A stretch of 64,000 bases of DNA, from the NCBI RefSeq assembly GCF_011764425.1, contig NZ_BLPF01000001.1, forward strand, positions 2,161,001-2,225,000, written 5' to 3'. Numbering within the stretch: position 1 is the stretch's first letter; each line of letters opens with the position of its first letter. Shown in pieces: positions 1 to 37,600 of the stretch. This stretch comes from Phytohabitans houttuyneae. GTDB taxonomy: Bacteria; Actinomycetota; Actinomycetes; Mycobacteriales; Micromonosporaceae. The notes below the pieces were generated by a model. That model was not told where the DNA came from, ran no database searches, and saw nothing but the letters and a program-made list of their open reading frames with translations. Made by a program: the position numbers and the translations under genes.

Positions 1-84
1 CGGCGCCGCGTTTGCATGCTGGGCCGTGACAACCGAAACCCCGGTTGGGAACGACGCCATCATGTCGCGGAAGTCGACGTCCAT
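1..84 (-). CDS. Flavin reductase, N-terminal 28 codons (runs off left edge)
   Basis: Only the start is in the window. The 28 visible residues include FRDMMASFPTGVSVVTA, which matches the N-terminus of short-chain flavin reductases of the FMN-binding split-barrel class (pattern R-x-x-x-x-x-F-x-T-G-V-x-V-V-T). Such enzymes use NAD(P)H to make the free FADH2 that flavin halogenases need. ATG at 84 is chosen because AAGGA lies at 91-95, six bases upstream. An in-frame ATG at 120 has a weaker site and would add 12 residues. The gene starts 45 bases after the halogenase stop on the same strand, so the two are almost certainly one operon and functional partners. Assignment rests on a short stretch, so the family is likely but the full length is unseen. 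Confidence 0.7.
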   Translation of the reverse strand, partial: MDVDFRDMMASFPTGVSVVTAQHANAAP

Positions 85-128
85 CGTCAGTCCTTCCCCG
101 CGCTCCCGCAGATCGTCCATGCGAGTGC

Positions 129-1718
129 TCAGATCTCGTTGCGCATCCTCTTGAAGTACTCGTTCTGCGTCGGCAGCTTCTGCACAAGCTCCTTCGCCTT
201 GCCGGCGATGAGCTGGAACTCGGCCAGCGCGGCCTTCTCGTCGGCCAGGCTGAGCGCCGGCGACGGCTTCACGTCGATGCCACCCATGCCGAGCAGGATG
301 CAGTTGTACGAGTAGGGCGGCAGCCCGTGGTACCGCGAGTACACCGTGCTGGCGTCCGGCACCTTGCTCCCCCACATCTCCAGGCGCTCGGCCAGCGAGT
401 CCGGGATCACGCGGGTCTTCGTGTCACGCCAGTACTGGTTGTCCTGCCGCTTCGCCGCGCGGTAGTGCAGCACGAGGAACTCGCGAACGCCGTCCATGAC
501 GTGGTTCATCGAGTTGTTGTACTGGGTGCGCAGCGACGGGTCCCAGTCGAGGCCGGGGAAGTACTTCACCAGCTGCTCGATCGCGTAGTGGATGAAGAAG
601 ATGCCGGTGGACTCCAAGGGCTCCACGAAGCCGCTGGACAGGCCGATCGCCACGCAGTTGTTGACCCAGGAGCGGCGGCTGCGGCCGATGCGCATCCTGA
701 TGTGGTTGGCGGTGGCGTCCTTCGCGGCCGGGCCGACGAACTCGCGCAGCGTGCGCTCGGCCTCCTCGGGCTCGAGGTAGTCGCGCGCGTAGACGTACCC
801 GGTGCCGATCCGGCTGATCAGCGGGATCGTCCAGATCCAGCCGGCGTCCTGTGCGGTGGCGGTGGTGCACGGCCGGATCGGGTCACGGTCCATGTCCATC
901 GGCACCTGCAGCGCGACCGCGCTGTCGTTGGGCAGGGTGTCCTGGTAGGACTCGAACGGCTCGCCGAGCGCCTTGTTCAGCAGCAGCGCGCGGAAGCCGG
1001 TGCAGTCCACGAAGACGCCGCCGTCGATCTGGCCGTTTTCCTCGGTCTGGATGTGCGAGACCCAGCCGCGCTCGTCGAGCGCGACGTCCACCACGTTGTC
1101 GACGATGTGCCGCACGCCGCGCTGCGTGGCGTAGCGCGTGAGGAACTTCGCGAGCAGGTGCGCCTCGAAGTGGTAGGCGTACGGGAACTGGGCACCCTGG
1201 TACTCGGCGATCGTGGAGGGGATCTCCTCGTTCTCCACGAACTCCTGCTCCAGCAGGCGGCCGTCGGCGTACCGCGGGCTGCGCCCGGCGTCGCAGAGCG
1301 AGGCCATGACGAAGCAGTCGACGTCGAAGCGGCTGGTCGTCGGGTAGCGCAGCCACCAGTCGGTCATCGGGAAGCCCAGCACCGAGCGCAGCTGCTCGAA
1401 CGGGTGGTAGAAGTGATGACCTGGCTCGCGCCAGTCCTGGAAGCGGACCGCGAGCTTGTACGTCGCGTTGCACGCCGGCATCCAGTCCCGCTCGGCCAGG
1501 CCGAGGAACTCGAAGAAGTGCCGGATGTCGCTGAAGGTGGCCTCGCCTACGCCGATGGTGCCGACGCTCGCCGACTCGACCAGCGTGATCTTGACTCGGT
1601 CGCCGAACGCGGCTGTCAGGTATGCGGCAGTCATCCAACCGGCGGTACCGCCGCCGACGATGACGACGTCATTCGCGGCGGTCTCGGTGCCCTGTCCGGT
1701 CGAAGGGTCGTTCGCCAT
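129..1718 (-). CDS. FAD-dependent halogenase, tryptophan-halogenase family
   Basis: A 529-residue protein, the usual length for flavin-dependent halogenases. Visible landmarks are the FAD-binding GGGTAGW (about residues 22-28), the GVGEAT segment (57-62), a Lys in the ATYKLAVRF segment (about 88) that matches the catalytic lysine of PrnA-type enzymes, the family motif WIWTIP (294-299), and EPLESTG (366-372) with the conserved glutamate. Family knowledge: FADH2, O2 and chloride make HOCl, which is relayed to the lysine to chlorinate an aromatic ring. ATG at 1718 is preferred because GGAG sits at 1725-1728, six bases upstream; an upstream ATG at 1730 (four more residues) has no good site. The substrate cannot be read from sequence: free Trp fits the family, but a carrier-bound aromatic residue of the peptide is possible. 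It sits just ahead of a flavin reductase. Confidence 0.9.
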   Translation of the reverse strand: MANDPSTGQGTETAANDVVIVGGGTAGWMTAAYLTAAFGDRVKITLVESASVGTIGVGEATFSDIRHFFEFLGLAERDWMPACNATYKLAVRFQDWREPGHHFYHPFEQLRSVLGFPMTDWWLRYPTTSRFDVDCFVMASLCDAGRSPRYADGRLLEQEFVENEEIPSTIAEYQGAQFPYAYHFEAHLLAKFLTRYATQRGVRHIVDNVVDVALDERGWVSHIQTEENGQIDGGVFVDCTGFRALLLNKALGEPFESYQDTLPNDSAVALQVPMDMDRDPIRPCTTATAQDAGWIWTIPLISRIGTGYVYARDYLEPEEAERTLREFVGPAAKDATANHIRMRIGRSRRSWVNNCVAIGLSSGFVEPLESTGIFFIHYAIEQLVKYFPGLDWDPSLRTQYNNSMNHVMDGVREFLVLHYRAAKRQDNQYWRDTKTRVIPDSLAERLEMWGSKVPDASTVYSRYHGLPPYSYNCILLGMGGIDVKPSPALSLADEKAALAEFQLIAGKAKELVQKLPTQNEYFKRMRNEI

Positions 1719-1937
1719 TTCCCACTCCATTTCAACGGTTCGGGGTCGTCAGCACCATGTGGACTGCCCCGAAACGGGCCAGCCGCTCGCAGGCCGGTCG
1801 GAAGTGAGCTTGTGACCGCAACGCAGCAAGTACGGCACGTGGGCAGCACCAGACGCCGCCGGAGCACTCGTTCCGGTGCCGTCTCCGGCCGTCACTCTGG
1901 CCTGCGGAAGCCGGTGTGACAAGCGGTGACCGCCACC

Positions 1938-1966
1938 GTCCAACCGCCGCACACCCGCAGTCGAAC
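1938..1966. promoter_or_regulatory. Putative StrR/Bbr-family operator
   Basis: The 29 bases read GTCCAACCG, 11 spacer bases, then CAGTCGAAC. The right half matches the StrR half-site CAGTCGAAC fully. The left half matches GTTCGACTG at six of nine positions. Read another way it is GTCCAA-N17-TCGAAC, with spacing and left arm like the Bbr sites of glycopeptide clusters (GTCCAR-N17-TTGGAC). StrR-like activators are known pathway regulators in antibiotic clusters. No such regulator gene is in the window, so this is a motif match only. Confidence 0.5.
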
Positions 1967-1998
1967 GCCGCCATCGCACAGCATGGCGTCCCCCACCT

Positions 1999-2029
1999 GT
2001 CCGGTGCGATAGTGGCTCCCGCACCGGAC
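1999..2029. promoter_or_regulatory. Perfect 10-bp inverted repeat upstream of the exporter gene
   Basis: GTCCGGTGCG (1999-2008) and its exact reverse complement CGCACCGGAC (2020-2029) flank an 11-base spacer. The half-site centres are 21 bp apart, about two helical turns, which suits a dimeric repressor. It lies 136 bases before the exporter start. It could also form a hairpin in the exporter leader RNA. No T-tract follows, so it is not a simple terminator. Confidence 0.45.
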
Positions 2030-2164
2030 TGTAGTACGCGAGACGGGGCCCAGCATCGGGCGAAATTCGACGCTCGCGCGAACGAGACGGTACCCGCCAC
2101 CGGCCTGGTGGCCCACCAGCGGACGTCTGCGACCGGCCCGAACGCGAGAGCGAGGTTTTGCTAC

Positions 2165-4147
2165 GTGGCGATGATGGGCGGCCCAGGCCTCGGCCCGATG
2201 GGCATGCGCAGCGGTCCCGACTTACCGCGGGGCCGGAAGGTCCGTGCCGGTACGTTCCGGCGCATCCTCCCGTACGCCAAGCGCTATCGCGGGTCGTTGG
2301 TGCTTCTCGTGATACTCACCGCGATGCACGCCGCGTTCGCCGCAATCACACCGATCGCCCTCAAAGTCATCATCGACGACGGCATCCTCGACGAGCAGCG
2401 GGATGTCGTCGTCTCGCTGTCCGTGGCGGTCGTCGGTCTGGCCATCGTGGACGGTTTCGTGATCTTCCTGCAGACCCGCTTTTCCGGGCGGATCGGCCAG
2501 GGACTCCTCTACGACCTGCGCACCACGGTCTTCACCCACGTGCAACGCCAGTCGCTCTCGTTCTTCACCCGGACGCAAACCGGCGCGCTGGTCAGCCGCC
2601 TGAACACGGACGTGATCGGCGCCCAGCAGGCGGTGACGACGCTGCTGTCCCAGGCGACCTCGACGATCATGACGCTTGTCCTGGTACTCGGCACGATGTT
2701 CCTGCTCTCCTGGCAGCTCAGCCTCGCGGCGCTGGCGATGGTGCCGGTCTTCCTGCTGCCCAGCCGGGCGGTCGGCCGGAAGCTGCAGCGCCTCACCCGC
2801 CGGCGGATGCAGCTCGACGGTGAGATGGGCTCGGTGATGAACGAGCGCTTCAACGTCGACGGCGCCACGCTGTCGAAGCTCTACGGCCGCCCGGAGATGG
2901 AGTCGGCCTCCTTCGCCGCGAAGGCCGGCGCGCTGCGCGACATCGCCACGACCATCATGGTCTGGGGGCAGATGCTCTTCATCCTCGTCACCGTCCTCAC
3001 GGCGGCGACGACCGCAGTGGTGTACGGCATCGGCGGCACGCTCGTCATCGACCGCACGTTGGAGATCGGCACCCTCGTCGCGATGGCGGCGCTGCTGCTG
3101 CGGGTGTACGGCCCGATCAACCAGCTGGCCAACATGCAGGTGAACGTGATGACCGCGCTGGTCAGCTTCGACCGCCTGTTCGAGGTGCTGGACCTCAAGC
3201 CGCTCGTCCAGGAGCGCCCCAACGCGCGCTCCCTCCCGCCCACCGGCTGGCGCGGCTACCCGGCACCGGACGTGGAGTTCCAGTGGGTCTCGTTCCGGTA
3301 CCCGAGCGCCGAGGAGACGTCGGTCGCGTCGCTGGAGGCGACCGACCGGGGCAAGCCCGAGCGGCGCAGTGACACGTGGGCCCTGCAGAACGTGAGCTTC
3401 GTGGCGCCGGCCGGTCAGCTGACCGCGCTCGTCGGCCCGTCGGGCGCTGGCAAGACCACGATCACGCAGCTGGTGCCCCGGCTGTACGACGCCACCACGG
3501 GAACGGTGCGGATCGGCGGCGTCGACGTCAAAGACCTGGCGCTCGACGCGGTCAGCGAGACCGTCGGCGTGGTGACCCAGGACGCGCACATGTTCCACGA
3601 CACGATCCGGGGCAACCTGCTCTACGCGCGCCCGGACGCCAGCGAGCGTGACCTGATCGAAGCCTGTGACGCGGCCCGCGTGTGGGACGTGATCTCGTCC
3701 CTGCCCGACGGCCTCGACACGATGGTCGGCGACCGCGGCCACCGGCTGTCCGGTGGCGAAAAGCAGCGGATCGCGATCGCCCGGCTCCTGCTCAAGTCAC
3801 CACCGGTCGTCGTGCTCGACGAGGCGACGGCGCACCTGGACTCCGAGTCGGAGGCGGCCATCCAGCGCGCGTTGCAGACCGCGCTCGTCGGCCGTACCTC
3901 CCTCGTGATCGCACACCGGCTCTCCACCGTGCGTGAGGCACACCAGATCCTCGTCGTCGACAAGGGTCACATCTGGGAGCGCGGCACGCACAGCCAGCTC
4001 CTGTCGGCCGGTGGGCTCTACGCCAACCTCTACGGCATCCAGCACGAGCCGCAGATGGACGGCTGGGCGCCGCGTGGGCGGGCGCCGGTGGGATACGACC
4101 CGGACCAGACCCAGTTCCTCGGTTTCATCGTGCCTCGGGTGAAATAG
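2165..4147 (+). CDS. ABC exporter, fused membrane and ATPase domains (MsbA/MDR-like half transporter)
   Basis: About 660 residues: an N-terminal Gly/Met/Pro-rich stretch, a six-helix type I exporter membrane domain (first helix near residues 35-55), then an ATPase domain. ATPase landmarks are Walker A GPSGAGKTT (424-432), signature LSGGEKQR (528-535), Walker B VVVLDEA (548-554) and H-loop His at 584. It probably dimerises and exports the finished peptide, giving self-resistance. Between FRYP and ALQNVSF the ATPase carries a charged insertion of roughly 25 residues. GTG at 2165 is chosen because CGAGG at 2151-2155 is nine bases away; ATG at 2171 is the alternative. The open frame extends upstream to about 1916, but that part has no matching family sequence. 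Confidence 0.9.
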   Translation: MAMMGGPGLGPMGMRSGPDLPRGRKVRAGTFRRILPYAKRYRGSLVLLVILTAMHAAFAAITPIALKVIIDDGILDEQRDVVVSLSVAVVGLAIVDGFVIFLQTRFSGRIGQGLLYDLRTTVFTHVQRQSLSFFTRTQTGALVSRLNTDVIGAQQAVTTLLSQATSTIMTLVLVLGTMFLLSWQLSLAALAMVPVFLLPSRAVGRKLQRLTRRRMQLDGEMGSVMNERFNVDGATLSKLYGRPEMESASFAAKAGALRDIATTIMVWGQMLFILVTVLTAATTAVVYGIGGTLVIDRTLEIGTLVAMAALLLRVYGPINQLANMQVNVMTALVSFDRLFEVLDLKPLVQERPNARSLPPTGWRGYPAPDVEFQWVSFRYPSAEETSVASLEATDRGKPERRSDTWALQNVSFVAPAGQLTALVGPSGAGKTTITQLVPRLYDATTGTVRIGGVDVKDLALDAVSETVGVVTQDAHMFHDTIRGNLLYARPDASERDLIEACDAARVWDVISSLPDGLDTMVGDRGHRLSGGEKQRIAIARLLLKSPPVVVLDEATAHLDSESEAAIQRALQTALVGRTSLVIAHRLSTVREAHQILVVDKGHIWERGTHSQLLSAGGLYANLYGIQHEPQMDGWAPRGRAPVGYDPDQTQFLGFIVPRVK

Positions 4148-4242
4148 CGCGTCCTCGGCGAGGGACGCATACTGGCGAGGAATCACCATTCATCAGTGGA
4201 TCGCCGCAACAGCCAGATCGGATATTCACCGTGAGGGAAGCG

Positions 4243-5187
4243 ATGGACACCGCCGTAGAGAATGACCACGCCTGGACGCCGCACGAGATAACCGCCGACT
4301 CCGCCGGTACAAAGGATCTCGTTGGCTGGCTGACCGCCCTCGGCCCCGATCCGCTCAACGAAATGCTCATCGAGCGGAAGGCGTTGGTCTTCCGCGGTTT
4401 CGGCGTCGACGCCGGCTCCATCGAGACGGTGTTCGACAAGCTGGTGCCGGGCCGCCTGCCGTACGTACACGGCAACTCGCCCCGCACCAAGGTCGGCGGC
4501 AATCTCTACACCTCGACGGAGTACCCGCAGCAGTTCACCATCTCGATGCACAACGAGATGGCGTACGCCCACCGCTGGCCGAGCCGGCTCGCCTTCTACT
4601 GCGAGATCGCGGCCGAGCGCGGCGGGGCGACGCCGGTGCTGGACGGCGCGCTCTGGTATTCCTCGCTCGACGCCGAGGTCCGCGACGCCTTCGCACCCGG
4701 CGTCCGCTACGTGCAAAACCTGCATGACGGTTTCGGCTTCGGAAAGAGCTGGCAGGACACGTTCGAGACGGACGACCGGGCCGAGGTCGAGGCGTTCCTC
4801 AAGAGCTCCGAGGCTGAGTGGGAGTGGGGCTCGGAGGGCCTGCGCATCTCCCAGCACCGCCCCTCGACCGCTAAACACCCGGTCACCGGCGCCGAGGTCT
4901 GGTTCAACCAGGCCGACCAGTTCCACCCCGCCGGCCTTGGTGACGAGACCGCGTCCGAGCTGTACGACATCCTCGAGCCGGAGGAGTTTCCGCAGTACGT
5001 GACGTTCGCCGACGGCACCCCGATCCCGGACGCCTACATCGAGCAGATCCAAAACCGCGGCCTCGAGCACGCGGTCGACGTCGACTGGATCGCCGGCGAC
5101 GTGCTGCTCATCGACAACGTGCTCGTCGCACACGGCCGCCGCCCGTTCGAGGGTTCGCGCCGGGTCCTGGTGGCCATGTCCGACTGA
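4243..5187 (+). CDS. Fe(II)/2-oxoglutarate hydroxylase, SyrP-like (TauD/TfdA superfamily)
   Basis: A 314-residue protein. The iron-binding triad is visible as H103-x-E105 in SMHNEMAY and the distal H297 in LVAHGRRPF, with R306/R307 placed to bind 2-oxoglutarate. The SMHNEMAY segment and the following FYCE...GGATPV region are typical of SyrP-type enzymes, which beta-hydroxylate amino acids, in SyrP an Asp bound to a carrier domain. The neighbouring NRPS has four clear Asp modules plus one Asx module, so carrier-bound Asp is the natural substrate; this is inference. ATG at 4243 is chosen because GAGGG (4233-4237) is five bases upstream; a GTG at 4231 is in frame but lacks a site. It follows the exporter by 95 bases on the same strand and probably shares its transcript. 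It converges on NRPS-2. Confidence 0.85.
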   Translation: MDTAVENDHAWTPHEITADSAGTKDLVGWLTALGPDPLNEMLIERKALVFRGFGVDAGSIETVFDKLVPGRLPYVHGNSPRTKVGGNLYTSTEYPQQFTISMHNEMAYAHRWPSRLAFYCEIAAERGGATPVLDGALWYSSLDAEVRDAFAPGVRYVQNLHDGFGFGKSWQDTFETDDRAEVEAFLKSSEAEWEWGSEGLRISQHRPSTAKHPVTGAEVWFNQADQFHPAGLGDETASELYDILEPEEFPQYVTFADGTPIPDAYIEQIQNRGLEHAVDVDWIAGDVLLIDNVLVAHGRRPFEGSRRVLVAMSD

Positions 5188-5206
5188 GCACGACCCTTTT
5201 CTTCCG

Positions 5207-5242
5207 GTAGCGGGGACGGCACGTTCGTCCCCGCTACTTTTT
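5207..5242 (+). terminator. Rho-independent terminator after the hydroxylase gene
   Basis: A perfect 12-bp stem (GTAGCGGGGACG at 5207-5218 pairing with CGTCCCCGCTAC at 5226-5237), a 7-base loop, then five T residues (5238-5242). It starts 20 bases after the hydroxylase stop. The T-run is on the plus side only, so it works best for the exporter-hydroxylase transcript and shields the convergent NRPS-2 3' end. Confidence 0.9.
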
Positions 5243-5259
5243 GTGTGTACTCACGCGAA

Positions 5260-5288
5260 GGACCGCGACCCGGTGTGGGCCGCGGTCC
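5260..5288 (-). terminator. Probable hairpin terminator after NRPS-2
   Basis: GGACCGCG (5260-5267) pairs with CGCGGTCC (5281-5288), with an inner CCC/GGG that can lengthen the stem. It begins 11 bases after the NRPS-2 stop in transcript direction. There is no clean T-tract, as is common for terminators in high-GC actinomycetes, so its activity is less certain than the plus-strand terminator beside it. Confidence 0.5.
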
Positions 5289-5298
5289 CGTGCGCGGT

Positions 5299-34655
<29,357 letters not shown>

Positions 34656-34656
<1 letters not shown>

Positions 34657-34670
34657 CAGTCTGTCTCCTT
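34656..34670 (-). promoter_or_regulatory. Ribosome binding site and TGATG stop-start overlap of NRPS-1/NRPS-2
   Basis: On the minus strand AAGGAGA (34670-34664) is followed seven bases later by TGATG, where the NRPS-1 stop (34658-34656) shares one base with the NRPS-2 ATG (34656-34654). The strong site inside the upstream coding end fixes the start and implies coupled, near-equimolar translation. Confidence 0.9.
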
Positions 34671-37600
34671 ACGCATCGGACGCAATGCCGGCCGGTTCGT
34701 CTTTTGGTTTCCGAGCTTTTCCGCAAGTTGTGCCACTGTGGGTGCTTCGAAGAGCATCCGGATCTTCACTTCGACGCCGAGCCGCGCGCGGATCCGGGAC
34801 AGCAACCGGATCGCGAGCAGCGAGTGGCCACCCAGGTCGAAGAAGTTGTCGTCGACGCCGACCGAGTCCAGCCCCAGCACCTGCGCGAAGATCTCGCACA
34901 GCACCGTTTCCCGCTCGCTGGACGGCGCCCGCTTGGCGGCGGCCTGCTCCGGTGCGGGGAGGGCTTTGCGGTCGAGCTTTCCGTTTGCGGTCAGTGGGAG
35001 TGCGGGCAGGACGACGACGGCGGAGGGCACCATGTAGTCCGGTAGCCGCTGGCCGACGTAGGCCTTGAGCTCCTGCTCACCGGCGTCACCGACGACGTAG
35101 GCGACCAGCCGCTTGTCACCGGCCGCGTCTTCCCGGACGATGACCGCCGCCTGAACGACCTCGGGATGTGCGAGCAGGACCGCCTCGATCTCACCCGGCT
35201 CGATCCGGAACCCACGCACCTTGACCTGCTCATCCGCCCGGCCCAGGAACACCACATCCCCGTCCGGCGTCCACTTCGCACGGTCACCGGTCCGGTACAT
35301 CCGCTCACCGTCACCGAACGGACTGGCCACAAACCGCGAACCCGTCAACCCGGACTGTCCGATGTAGCCGCGAGCCACACCCGCACCCGACACATACAAC
35401 TCGCCCGTCACACCCACCGGCACCGGCCGAAGGCCGTCGTCGAGAACGAACAGGTGGGTGTTGCCGATCGGTGAGCCGATCGGGGCCGCTGTGCCGTCCA
35501 GCGCCTCAGCGGTCAGGCGAGTGGTGGCGACACCGATCGTGGTCTCGGTCGGGCCGTAGTGGTTGAACACCTTCCGCTCATCACCAGCCGTCGCGACCAG
35601 CTCCCGCAACCAACCAGCCGGCGCCGCCTCACCACCCAACACCAACGACTGGCGCGGCAGCACCGCCGCCAACGACGAACCCGCAGACAACGCCGCCAGG
35701 TGCGACGGCACCGCCTTGACAAAGTCGATCCGCTGCTCCGCCAGATAGTCGGCAACCGCCGCCGGATCCACCACCGCCTGCTCATCCAGGATGTGCAGCT
35801 GACCACCCGTCACCAAGCTGATGAACACCACCGTGTTACCCAGGTCCGTCACCTGCGCCTGCAACAGCGCGTAACGGGCGTCCTGACCGGTCCACCCCAG
35901 ACGATCGGACACGCTCGACACATAATTCGTCAGCGACCCGTGCGTCACCGCGACACCCTTCGGCGTCCCAGTCGAACCCGACGTGTAGATCACGTAGGCC
36001 AGACCGGCCGCCTCCGGCACCACACCCAGCGGGGTGTCCGGGCAGCCCGCCAGCACCGCATCATCGAGCAGCACCACCGGCACACCAGTGGGCAAACCCG
36101 CCCGGCCGGCGGCCAACACCAACCGGGCACCACTGTCGGCCAGCATGAACCCAACCCGATCCACCGGCAACGCCGCATCCACCGGCAGATAGGCCGCACC
36201 CGCCTTCCACACCGCCAGAATCGCCGTGATCATCTCCACACCGCGAGGCAGGCACAGACCAACCACCGACTCCGCACCCACACCCTGCCGCCGCAGACCC
36301 CACGCCAACCGGTTCGCCGCCGCATCCAACTGCCGATACGTCACACCGACACCGTCCGCGACCACCGCCACCGCATCCGGCGTCAGCACCGCCTGCTGCT
36401 CAAACAAAACAGACACCGACACATCCGGCACCGCCACCACCGTGTCGTTCCACGAACGCACCACAAGCTCACGCGACACCGCATCGAGCACGTCGACCGC
36501 GCGGACCCGGGTGGTGGCCGAAGCCGTCACCACATCCAGGACGCGGGCAAACCAGTTCGCGAACCGCTCGGCCGCCGGCGCCTCGAACAGGTCCGCGTCG
36601 AGCGTGACCACACCGTGCAGGCCGGCCGGCCGCCCGTCCGCGTCGAAGGACTCGTTGATGGCGACAAAGAGGTCGTACCGTCCCGGCGTCACGTCCTGGC
36701 TGCCGAGCACCGACGCGCCACCGCTCGTACGAACGCCGGAGAACTCCACCGAGACCCGCTCCGCGTTGTGGAGCGTGAGCATGACCTGGAAGAGCGGGTG
36801 GCGGGCCAGCGACCGGCTCGGCGCCAGCTCCTCGACGAGCCGTTCGAACGGCACGTCCTGGTGGGCGAGGGCGCCCAACGTCGTCTCCCGCACCCGGGCC
36901 AGCACCTGCCGGAACTCCGGGTCGCCGGACAGATCGGTCCGGATGACGAGGGTGTTGAGGAAGAAGCCGACCAGGTTGTCGAGCGCCTCGTCGGTGCGGC
37001 CGGCGATCGGCGAGCCGATCGGGATGTCGTCGCCCCCGCCGAGCCGGGACAGCGTCACCGCCAGCGCCGCCTGCAGCACCATGAACGGCGTCACGCCCTC
37101 GGCCCGGGCCACGTCCACCAGCCGCTGGTGCACCTGCGCGGGCACCTCCATCGGTACCCGATGGGCGCGGTGGCTGGCCACGGCCGGTCGTGGCCGGTCG
37201 TACGGCAGCGCGAGTTCTTCGGGAACCCCGGCGAGCGCCTGCCGCCAGTACGCCATCTGCGCGGCGAGCAGGCTTTCCGGGTCGCTCTCGTCGCCGAGCA
37301 GCTGGCGCTGCCACAGCGCGAAGTCGGCGTACTGGACCGGCAGCGGCTCCCACACCGGCCGCGCGCCGCCGAGCCGTGCGGCGTACGCGGCGGACAGGTC
37401 GCGGCCCAGCGGGGCCATGGACCAGCCGTCGCTGGCGATGTGGTGGACGACCAGCACGAGTACCCGCTCGTCAGTCCCGCTGTCGAACAGCCACGCCCGG
37501 ATGGGCACCTCGCTCGACAGGTCGAACGTGTAGCGGGTCGCCTGTGCCACCGCGTCCGGGAGCTGCTCCGGCGCGACGTGGACGACCTCCAACCGCCAGT

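Larger units (their letters stand above)
1719..2164. promoter_or_regulatory. Divergent intergenic region between halogenase and ABC exporter
   Basis: These 446 bases separate two divergently transcribed genes and must hold both promoters. I see no convincing coding sequence: the open frames lack family motifs and Shine-Dalgarno sites. Two ordered elements stand out and are listed separately: a StrR/Bbr-like site at 1938-1966 and a perfect inverted repeat at 1999-2029. I could not identify a confident -35/-10 pair by eye on either strand. Confidence 0.6.

Noticed and set aside
1916-2164. A longer exporter start at about 1916
   Set aside because: The extra 80 or so residues resemble nothing in the family and the region holds the operator-like elements; the site at 2151-2155 supports GTG 2165.
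4149-4168. Small hairpin (GCGTCC/GGACGC) just after the exporter stop as a terminator
   Set aside because: The stem is only six bp and there is no T-tract; the hydroxylase gene 95 bases on probably shares the transcript.
4231-4242. GTG 4231 as the hydroxylase start
   Set aside because: It lacks a ribosome site, while its own bases form the GAGGG site for ATG 4243.
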